DNA of 64,000 bases from Yponomeuta sedellus (taxonomy: Eukaryota; Arthropoda; Insecta; Lepidoptera; Yponomeutidae): positions 11,373,396 to 11,437,395 of the forward strand of contig OW203722.1 of the NCBI GenBank assembly GCA_934045075.1, read 5' to 3'. A model generated the notes under the pieces. It saw nothing but the letters and a program-made list of their open reading frames with translations, made no database searches and had not been told where the DNA came from. The translations under genes were made by a program, and so were the position numbers. Below, piece after piece: positions 56,318 through 64,000 of this stretch. Each line of letters opens with the position of its first letter. Position 1 is the first letter of the stretch.

Positions 56318-56705
56318 TAGAAGCGCTCGTGGCCTAGGCGAACCGATTGATTGGAATCAATCACTTGAGTTAAGCAACAACAGGCGCGATCAGGTGCAGG
56401 ATGGGTGACTGCCCCGTGACTACCGCTAGTGGCATTTTCTTCCGTTCATGCATTCAATTCCGAGCGCTTCCGTGCTTCGCAAGACTCGATAAGCCGTTGG
56501 TATGGGCTGTCATGTAATGGCAGTCGTTAAGCCATGTCAGACGCCGTATGGGCGGCTTGACAACTTCTGACAGTAAGGCCCGCCACTGTCTTACAATCCT
56601 CCACCAACCCGGACTTGGCCCCCGTGGTGGAATAGGTATGGCCTAACCTTCCTGTGATGCAGGAAGAGACCCGTGCCCAGCAGTGAGGACATACAAGGGT
56701 TGCCA
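56318..56705 (+). mobile_element. 5S-rRNA-derived SINE
   Basis: The head resembles 5S rRNA (gagttaagcaacaacaggcg then cgatcaggtgcaggatgggt, ending gactgcc), covering its internal promoter. The tail (cccgtggtggaataggtatg, then cagcagtgagga) is the tail shared by moth SINEs. This makes it a SINE3-type element, not a 5S gene. Confidence 0.78.
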
Positions 56706-57489
56706 TCGTCTAAATAGATCGGCAGTGGCGCGTTGTCGGCATTTATTTCTTAAATTTCGCAATTCCCGAAAGACATGCTTTAAGGCGCTTTGGGGTGCTA
56801 ACTAGCGTTTTTTCGTTTAATAATACATAACAAAAAAGTATTCTATAATTTGGCGTATATACATTTTATATAATCATCATTCATTTGGCTTAGCAAAGAA
56901 GTTTTATTTGGTGCAAAACCAGTTTGTATTTGTACCTGGCGATGTGTGCGCTGTTTCCCGGTCAATGATTGGTCGCTTACATCGAAATATAAGAATATTT
57001 ATAGTCATTTGCATTTCTTATCAGTTCGCAGTTAATCTGCAAGTGTCATTAGTGTGTTACATACATTACTTGTAGGTACACTAACAATATGTTAATCTAC
57101 TGCTAAGAGCTACCTAATGTTTTTTTCGTATGGCCTTTGGCCAACTGTCTACTGTTAACAGTAGATTAACGGCTTGTTAGTTACCAGAAACCGAGGTTAA
57201 GTTCGTTTCGCATTTATATTTCGATGTGTGGATGTATATATTTTCATTAATGTGTTTTATGTAATTAATTAAGTAATTAAGTAATTAACTGTGACTTTTT
57301 AGTCCAAAACTGCCATATTTCCATAAATGAAGTAACCTGGAACACTCTTTTAGATAACACGCTGCCAATTTTATAAACATAGTTCATGAATTTGCGAGAA
57401 AATGTCCAGTTTAGGCATCTAATTTCAATTTTAAGGTTAGAATCTTGTTTACTAAATTGGACAAGTAAAAATAAATAGACTGTAGGTTG
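56706..57489. other. unassigned stretch with a small hairpin
   Basis: actaacaatatgttaatcta at about 57078 pairs with a run near 57155-57182 (gattaacggcttgttagt). No gene found. Confidence 0.45.
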
Positions 57490-58080
57490 GCTATTCATAG
57501 TGGTGTGCTGGTCCCAACACTTATGTATGGTAGCGAGACTTGGGTGTGGCAAAAGAAGCATGGCAGCAGAACCCTATTTAGAGGCTAAATTTCCACCCAG
57601 GCCGGGATTCGAACCCGCGACCTCTGGCTATCCGTGCCAGCGCTCTTTCCAGCTGAGCTAATGGGCGAAAGTAGAATTAATGACGTAGAAATGAGGTCCT
57701 TGAGAAGTGTGTGGAGTGTTACTTTGAATGACAGGATACGCAATAGTCTGATTAGAGAATGTTGTGGGCTGAATGAGGAGGATAGTGACTATTGAGACAG
57801 GAATGTTGCGTTGGTTTTGTCATGTGGAGAGGATAAAGAAAGATTGACGAAACAAATATATATTGCGAATGTGAGTGGAAGGGCTGGTAAGGGACGTCCC
57901 AGGCAGACATACATAGACCAAATAGGGGGTGTATTAGCACAAGGAAAGAAAAAGTACCCGGAACCGGCGTGCGTGCATGCAACGACTTATGAACGTTGAT
58001 GAAGCGAAGGTGATCTATCAGGATCGTAGCAAGTGGCAGTCCCTGATCTCTGCCTACCCCTCTGGGATACAGGCGTGATG
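57490..58080 (+). pseudogene. LINE C-terminal end, interrupted by a SINE
   Basis: Plus-strand coding remnants: VLVPTLMYGSETWVW, then after the SINE INDVEMRSLRSVWSVTLND, GKGRPRQTYIDQIGG and SKWQSLISAYPSG. The same 3' end appears at 10876-11069. A stop (SDY-stop) and frame shift are present. Confidence 0.8.
57585..57672 (-). mobile_element. tRNA-containing SINE fragment
   Basis: The tRNA-like core matches the copies at 3020-3090 and 62229-62310 (cgggattcgaacccgcgacc on the + strand). It is truncated just past the A-box side. Confidence 0.75.
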
Positions 58081-58487
58081 TTATGTATGTATGTTTTTTG
58101 TTATATCATGTTTTTCAGGAATTGTGAAATTATTTAAGAAATAAATGCCGATAACTTAACATTGCTGGTCTATTTAGTATGTAAATATAATAGAGGATTA
58201 TGTTTGATTATGACGTAAAAACTATTATTATTACGTAAAGTAATGTGTGAAAGTTTCCCATTATTAATAAAGCTCCTGAAGGGCCAACCCTGGTGGGGCG
58301 AAAAACACTGAGACTTAAGACTAATGGAATCTACCCCACTACAGATTTTAGGTTTCCACTTTGCCCAACCAGTGGGGCGGCGTAGTGGGGTAAAGTGGAA
58401 TAATTTGACCCGACTGCATAATACAGTTAAATATAGCGACTGCGTGCGGTTACTGAGTGGTGCAGTCCGTCTGGTGTCAGCCTAACT

Positions 58488-58775
58488 GTAGTTTTCATGT
58501 AGCCTATGATACTGGCACAATCACGACGAATCAATTGAAGTATTATTTGTTAAAATCTGACTATTGGTTATGGAGTTATGAGGGAACATAGAATCGGACA
58601 TACATACGAGCTAAACACATTACCCATCCTCCTTATGGGCTCCGCCGCAATCGGGTAAAAACAATACGATTCTTTATTACTCTTGAATAAACTCTCACCG
58701 ATTTCCATGGACAAAAGTTACAAGCAACTTACTATTCCGACGCTCAAGAACTTAATTCCCGTTATTTTATTTCAG
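58488..58775. other. intron or intergenic sequence
   Basis: Host sequence right of the large transposon. It ends with a good acceptor (ttattttatttcag). No exon seen. Confidence 0.4.
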
Positions 58776-58942
58776 CTTTCACCGTTGGTTACTTAACATA
58801 TGTTGCTATTGAGGCAGCTCATCATGCCTCGAAGAGGAAGGACCCTAGGGACTATGCCAACGAGGTGGACCCTAATCCTCCTTGTAAGAAAAAAACCAAG
58901 GAACCCAAGCCATGTCCGCCTGTCAATGGATCATGTGACTGA
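58776..58942 (+). CDS. last exon of a small membrane-protein gene
   Basis: After a strong acceptor the frame reads FTVGYLTYVAIEAAHHASKR and ends CPPVNGSCD with a stop at 58940-58942. A hydrophobic segment is followed by a lysine-, proline- and cysteine-rich tail (PNPPCKKKTKEPKPC), suggesting a single-pass protein with a short basic tail. The family is not recognised. Upstream exons are not visible; they may lie left of the 14-kb transposon, which would then sit in an intron. Confidence 0.55.
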
Positions 58943-60661
58943 AAAGTATTGTTTCCAAATTAAAACAATTAATAATTAGTTAAATATTAATTTACTAAGC
59001 TTTTAACATTCAAAATGCACAAATAACACAGAAATGGTTGAACTATTTTATTTGTAAAATAATATACAACATAGGCCACTTCTAACCTGTGTTTGGTGAA
59101 ATTGATAGTGAAAGCCGCAGTGGATGAGTGGTATACATAGTAAACAATTTGTAATATAAGCAAGCATTTTTCTTCCAATTTTATAATTTCTTCCCGGCCT
59201 GACCGAAAACTCTGATCGAAAAAAATCCTAGCAGAGAATGTTATTAGGTATGTAGATTACATAGTACTAAACATTGTGTTACTACTGAATGAGCAACAAG
59301 CAATTTTTATGGGCCTGCATAGTACGGATATACACGAAACAGAGCTGGTGGGCCTCAACTTGTATATTACACTTGGAATGTAAAAGCACATCCAATAGGG
59401 TAATCTAATGTTGTTAGATATGCTCATTCAGTGATTTAATAGGTACTATGCATCAAAAGCACAGCCTATGAAATTCTTTGAAATCGTAAGTACCTTTTTA
59501 GTCAATGAGCAACCAAGTCTAGTGGGAATTGAACTTATAACAATCTTTTATCATTTAATTCTAAATTTGTGGCGAGACCAAAATGCACAATCACAGTGAT
59601 AATTTCAGAGACAACATGGTTATCGCATTTGTTAGTATATATATTTTACTGGCTGTTATGTCTGAAATTATGCTGTGTCCTTAGTGTATCCCTTTATTCC
59701 TTTAGATTCTTTAACAAAATATCATTTGTTGGCTCAATTACAAGAATATTAACCAAATATATATTGAAACATCGCTTCAAAGCGAAAAGCAATTCATTAA
59801 AATATTACAAATTATCTAAAAAAAAAAGAATCGAATGTAAAAAAAAATCCACCTTCAAGTAAATAATTTTATTACACAGATGGAACTTATTCGGAACGAT
59901 AAATTATACTCATCTGTGTGCAGTTATGGTTAAAATTAAACTAAATTTATGTAATATAATGTGATCGATAAGATCAATTGCCATGTGGACAGTTGTGCCA
60001 ACTTAGTTGAGAACACATTATAATAATGAATAAACTGTATAGTAAATACATGGGCTAAAATGCCAGGTAAGTGAATATTATACTTAAAACAGAGATGGAT
60101 AGTTGCTAGCATGTAGTGGAGGTAGTTAGGTCCGCGAGGTACACTCACACCTAAAGCCAGTCACCAGTGTGAGACACATTTATGAGTATCTAAATACTCA
60201 TTCATTTCTGTATACCTCCTGTGGTTTTAAAATTACGTTTTAGAATTATATTTTAAGACATCGAATATTATACTGTATTACATTTCCATCTGCAGTAAAC
60301 ATTATGCTGCACAACGAAAGTGCCGAAGAAGGTCGGTCATCGACCCTTCTCAAACCCCTTTACACAACAAACAGTATTGTCAGATAGTGTCGTCATTCCT
60401 TCCTGACATAATGAACTCCCGATTTTTTATACACGAACAATCCGTTAATGTACTGTTAATATCTGTCAGTTGCGTATTTTTGCATGCCTTTTGTTTAACG
60501 GGACAGTTTGTTAGTGTACAAAAAACAGAGTTTAGAGAAATAGGGTGAAAAAAGGAAATCAGTCGAGCGGGATAGGCACCACATGTCGCATTAGGAGCTG
60601 CACAGCTGGAAGTGTTCTCAACTAGAGCAGGCGCGCAGGGCGGACCACGGTGACGTCACGC
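58943..60661. other. intergenic region between convergent genes
   Basis: Probably contains the 3' UTRs of the small membrane gene (+) and the chaperone gene (-). No coding signal is convincing. Confidence 0.5.
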
Positions 60662-63600
60662 TCACTCCACATCCATGTTCTCAGCTGAGGGCGGCTGGTC
60701 GGCGGGCGCGGGAGGGGCGTTGCCATCTCCCGTAGGGTTGGACGGCGGAGGCGTCTTCTCCTTAGGCTTCGGTTTGTTGATAATTGGGTTCACGATGCTC
60801 TCGAAGTTCTGGGGGATGATGTATGTTACTGTAGAGCAGTGCTTCACATACTGTGGAACACAATGCTATGGATCCCTAATAAACCTCTATTATTTCGCGG
60901 AACTCCATATCAAAGTATTTAATTCAAGATAGAAACTTCAGAAGGTCTCATGGATCTAATAGGTACATAAGAGGGATTATGTAATACACCTGCCGCCATC
61001 CTGTTATTAATGGCATGCCCTTACCGTGCTGAAAGGACGTAAAAAAACTTAGGTCTAAAAGTAAAATCGGAACTGGTGCTTTAATTCAATAATTGCACAA
61101 TATAAGACGCCTGTCCACACTAGGGAGGGCGGGTCTCGCAAATATGATCAACTGTGACAAGAACAGGAGGGACGGGTAAAAAAATCACGCAATTAGTGAC
61201 CCTTAACAGAGGTATAATTAGTCGCCCACCGACCGCTCGGTGCGGATCTGTAGCGTGGTAAGCCGCGCGCGCTCCGGCCACTCCGCCACCATCTGCGCCT
61301 CCGTCAAGTGCGCGTGCTTAAGCTGGCTGGTAACAGTGGTATAAACCAGTGACCCACCTGCCGCTCGGTGCGGATCTGGTGCGTGGTGTGCGGCGGCGGC
61401 TGGTGGCGCGGCGCGTGGGCCAGCGCCTGGCGCGCGCGCTCAAGCCACTCGAGCGCGCCGCGCGCCGCCTCCGCCACCTTCTGCGCCTCCGCCTCAGCCA
61501 GGTGCGCGTACTTCGCGTCGCCGCTCCTGGGGACGCCGGACGGGACACATTTAGAGGACCACACGTTTGGAAGGGCGGGCGCTAAATTTCTAATCTCCAT
61601 TAAAAATAGTTTTTAACGATGTTTTCATTTGAAATTCTTAATTTTTCAAATAGCCTCGCGAGGCTTTTTTTGCTATCGCCATCTTCATGAATGTGAAGTG
61701 GCGTCCAACTTCCTTGCAATTATCAGAAGACAAACTACTCAACTTGCAAGTATGCATCGAAACACCATCACCTGTATGTGCACCCACCCACGCGCTACTC
61801 GGTTGTCACGGCAACGAACGATAGGTCCGGTAGGATCATTTCTAATACACCCAGACCAGCATTCAAGTTTCTGTATTATTTTGCGTCACGGGGAATATCT
61901 TTATAATTCTCCAGACGTTAGAACCTCCAATAGTTAACTAAGCCCCGGTTACACCATGCAGTAAAATAAACCCCTGCTAATATAAATACAACCTAATACA
62001 AAGTAACTCCCCCTTCCACAAATTAATAATATAAACATAAAAAATTTGCATACGAACAGCAAAAAATAGCGAATATTTTCTTTTAATATTTTCTTGTGTG
62101 AACGTGCCTTGCACATTACAATGGAAAGTGGACATCGGACGCGATTTCGTGATAAATAGTGAGCGTACGGCGGCTCAGTTGTAGGCTGGCTGCTTCGTTG
62201 CTCTATTTGTGGGTCGCTCTATGCCGTGAGTCGCCCATTGGCTCAATTGGTAGAGCGCTGGCACGGATAGCCAGAGGTTGCGGGTTCGAATCCCGGCATG
62301 GGTGAAATTTTTAGGCTCTAAATAGGTTTTTAAAAGAGTATAATAACACAATCACTTGTCCTGGTCCCAATCTAGGATACCCTGTGCTAAGGTAACCAGG
62401 CTAGGATATTTGTACTGATCTAGTACGGTGGCCTTCAGTGGGAATCGAACCCACGACCGCTGCTTCGGTAGTCAATTGTTAAACCACCGAGGCAGTCAAA
62501 CGACGCAATGTCATCTTTTGCAACGATCTATTATCCCGAGGCGCCGAGGTAAGTTGAAGTACTTGTTATACCATTGGGATGCGATTGGTTAGTAGACTAC
62601 CAATAGTGTTAATGAAACAACCATTGCCATACTGAACCCGCAAATAATTTTGCTTTAGCTAGTTAATATACGAAGTTTTCAAGTTAAGAAATGGCATAGT
62701 GAAAATTCGACAAAATTTACATCACTCAAGTGGCCGTTTGAGTGGATTATACCACAATCATTTGAACATGGGCTGGTTAGAGTAATGCCACAACTTCCCT
62801 TTACCTACAATGGCCCAACTATGAGGCTGTGTGTTAAGTGTGGAAATCTGGGATCTAAATATAATAACTCCATCCAGACTTGGCCTCCGTGGTGGAGTAT
62901 GGCCTATACCTTCTTCAGGGAATAGCCCCGTGCCCCTTGGTGGCGACATAATGATTGACGATGATGAACTAAATAACTCACTTGTACATGTCAAGCGCCT
63001 TGTTGGCTAGCTGGACGCTGAGCGAGAAGTCATCGAGAGCGCCGGGCCGCAGCTCGAACTCGAGCCGCCGCTGCTTGATGGGCTCGCCCTCTGTGCGAAG
63101 CTCGGACAACTTGTCGCAGTACACCTGAACCACAGTAAAATAAAGATAGTGGGTAATCTTCGGGATTACACTAGCTAAAACGGAGAGGATTCTCGCTAGT
63201 GATGGGTGGACATGCTCTGGTCCTCGTCATCGACATACTCCACTGCCACAAGGCATCCAAGTGCGACGAGCCGGCCGCGCTGACCGTCCGCCTCAACGAG
63301 TACAGATGACAGCACATCGACATCTACATGTTTGCATTCACTGCATTGTGCCACAGGTGTCTTTGCAACAAAATAAAGGTCCAATTGTTGACCTGCTGTT
63401 GACTGTCCAATGGAAATACACTGGATTGGCTACTGCCGGATCGCAATGAAACTTAACCAACACGTTTAGACGACACCAATCGAGGTTTGATCGTGCTTAG
63501 AATTTGAGACAAAGTTATTACAAGGAAATAGCTTTGAAAATAGTTTCTATGTTAAGTCTTATTAGGCTATAATTTCTTTTTTATTGTGTTATCCGCAGTT

Positions 63601-63951
63601 GTAAGCACGACCAAACCTCGATTTGTGTCTGGTAAACGTATTGGCTAAGTTGCATTGCGATCTGCCATGGCAGTTTAAACAAAACCCATAGTACCTTTGT
63701 TATGGGAATTGCTTTTGAGACAGGCGCTTAAGCTAACAAACCTGTCTATTCTGGTCCTCGCCCTCGTCATAGAGCCACTGCTCCAGCGCGTCCAAGTGCG
63801 CCACGAGCCGGCCGCGCTGGTCGTCCGCCACAAAGTCGTGCAGGACCTCTCCCTCGCCCAGTTTCCCGCGCAACTCGTACACGTACTCCTCGAGAGCGTT
63901 GCGAGCGTCCGCGCGCTCCTTCTCCTGACGGTCCTGCGCTTGCATCTTGCC
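60662..63951 (-). CDS. Hsp110/Hsc70Cb chaperone, last four exons
   Basis: Exons 63951-63742, 63124-62982, 61526-61358 and 60808-60662 have GT/AG ends and join in frame; the 5' part lies outside the window. The residues cover the C-terminal helical bundle of Hsp110 proteins: KMQAQDRQEKERADARN, EEYVYELRGKLGEGE, LEQWLYDEGEDQNRQ, then KQRRLEFELRPGALDDF, KYAHLAEAEAQKVAEAA, NFESIVNPIINKPKPKEK and the acidic end SAENMDVE. Hsp110 proteins act in the cytosol as nucleotide-exchange factors for Hsp70 and take part in protein disaggregation. Coding exons are GC-rich against AT-rich introns. Two introns hold diverged copies of adjacent exons. Confidence 0.93.
61225..61322 (-). pseudogene. diverged partial duplicate of a chaperone exon
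   Basis: The minus strand reads HAHLTEAQMVAEWPERARL then TTLQIRTERSV, recalling KYAHLAEAEAQKVAEAA and HTTHQIRTERQV of the exon at 61526-61358, which lies just upstream in the gene. The middle is shortened. A donor-like tcg-gtgggc is kept; an acceptor is doubtful. Probably a decayed exon copy, possibly a skipped alternative exon. Confidence 0.7.
61620..62214. other. chaperone intron sequence
   Basis: No motif recognised in this part of the intron. Confidence 0.4.
62225..62340 (+). mobile_element. tRNA-containing SINE in a chaperone intron
   Basis: gcccattggctcaattggta (A box) and gggttcgaatcccggcatgg (B box), followed by gtgaaatttttaggctctaa. Same family as 4184-4459, here on the + strand. 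The degenerate anticodon loop argues against a true tRNA gene. Confidence 0.8.
62341..62515 (-). mobile_element. second tRNA-derived SINE
   Basis: The minus strand reads ctcggtggtttaacaattga then cgtgggttcgattcccactg, with B box GGTTCGATTCC, and continues to gggtatcctagattgggacc, the tail shared with 44431-44630. Confidence 0.72.
62855..62970 (+). mobile_element. SINE tail fragment
   Basis: cttggcctccgtggtggagt, atagccccgtgcccc and the gatgatga end match the shared 3' tail of moth SINEs. It lies just inside the intron, next to the exon ending at 62982. Confidence 0.7.
63190..63335 (-). pseudogene. diverged duplicate of another chaperone exon
   Basis: The minus strand reads VLVEADGQRGRLVALGCL and VEYVDDEDQSM, recalling FVADDQRGRLVAHLDALEQW and YDEGEDQNRQ of the exon at 63951-63742. 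GC content is close to that of the real exon. It stays open across the stretch but has lost the surrounding helices. Confidence 0.7.
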
Positions 63952-64000
63952 CTGGCGAGGAGATCGCGAGTTGTGAAAGGAAATTCAAACTTTATCAATT

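Larger units (their letters stand above)
53900..58406. mobile_element. Mutator-like TIR element
   Basis: The ends aattattccactttgcccca and its complement extend as about 160-bp inverted repeats (53900-54060 and 58268-58406). The 10-bp direct repeat gacccgactg at 53890-53899 and 58407-58416 flanks it. Long TIRs and a 9-10-bp duplication fit Mutator-like elements. No own transposase was found; the inside is filled by mariner, LINE and SINE insertions. Confidence 0.72.
44223..58484. mobile_element. large TIR transposon hosting nested insertions
   Basis: Left end taggctgacatcagacgg and right end (complement) taggctgacaccagacgg. The match continues inward for about 180 bp if the Mutator-like element at 53900-58406 is skipped: on both sides it runs through gcacgcagtcgctatatt to cagttgacgccaag and on to an attacggtg motif. 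The 3-bp repeat act (44220-44222, 58485-58487) flanks it, compatible with a Harbinger-type target duplication. A transposase could not be identified, so the superfamily stays open. Confidence 0.6.

Noticed and set aside
56330..56440. 5S rRNA gene
   Set aside because: Only part of 5S is matched, with many changes and a SINE tail; no array.
61304..61616. Overlapping GC-rich frames on both strands
   Set aside because: Only the frame that continues the Hsp110 exon makes sense; the others are shadows of the same GC-rich exon.

Overview
The window is a stretch of an arthropod, almost certainly lepidopteran (moth), nuclear genome. It is AT-rich, with short intron-split host genes floating in deeply nested transposable elements. 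The SINE tails, microsatellite-tailed LINEs, pogo, mariner and hAT relics, and a tRNA-Trp-primed miniature LTR element are all typical of moths. No bacterial, viral-genome or CRISPR signal was seen. All calls come from reading the sequence; no database search was possible.

Host genes are few: Ssu72 (8543-9124, +, one exon, intact), ethanolamine kinase (15018-17158, -, seven exons that splice to an uninterrupted 355-codon frame), one terminal exon of an unrecognised small membrane protein (58776-58942, +), and the last four exons of an Hsp110/Hsc70Cb chaperone (60662-63951, -; its 5' part lies beyond the window). Two introns of the chaperone gene carry diverged partial copies of neighbouring exons.

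Layout. 1-8.3 kb and 27.2-30.4 kb: four broken copies of small THAP-domain genes. Two lie in an almost perfect head-to-head palindrome (3627-5802 / 5811-7680) and two in a long inverted repeat (about 128-1970 / 27336-29086) that brackets about 25 kb including Ssu72 and ethanolamine kinase. A 201-bp deletion derivative of the palindrome unit at 30178-30378 has perfect 8-bp target duplications, and a 20-bp remnant of its 3' end at 27229-27248 also sits between perfect 8-bp repeats, as an excision footprint would. I therefore read the unit as a mobile element of P-superfamily type carrying a THAP1-like gene with paired HCF-1-binding-type motifs and no visible catalytic domain. 10.1-15.0 kb: a TIR DNA element holding a broken RTE-type LINE. 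17.3-23.0 kb: an apparently intact 5.7-kb LINE just upstream of ethanolamine kinase. 23-26.7 kb: hAT and CR1-like relics. 29.2-29.6 kb: two 209-bp MITEs head to tail. 31.0-38.3 kb: a Ty3/gypsy element with near-identical LTRs, broken coding region and a nested LINE. 38.6-39.9 kb: a TIR element containing a TRIM. 41.5-43.8 kb: a pogo/Tigger relic. 44.2-58.5 kb: a large TIR transposon into which an inverted pair of CR1-like LINEs, a Mutator-like TIR element, a mariner (itself split by a LINE) and several SINEs have nested.

The host genes show no operon or pathway link; the coherent story of the window is the mobile THAP family and the layered order of insertions, which can be read from target-site duplications and from empty sites in inverted partners.
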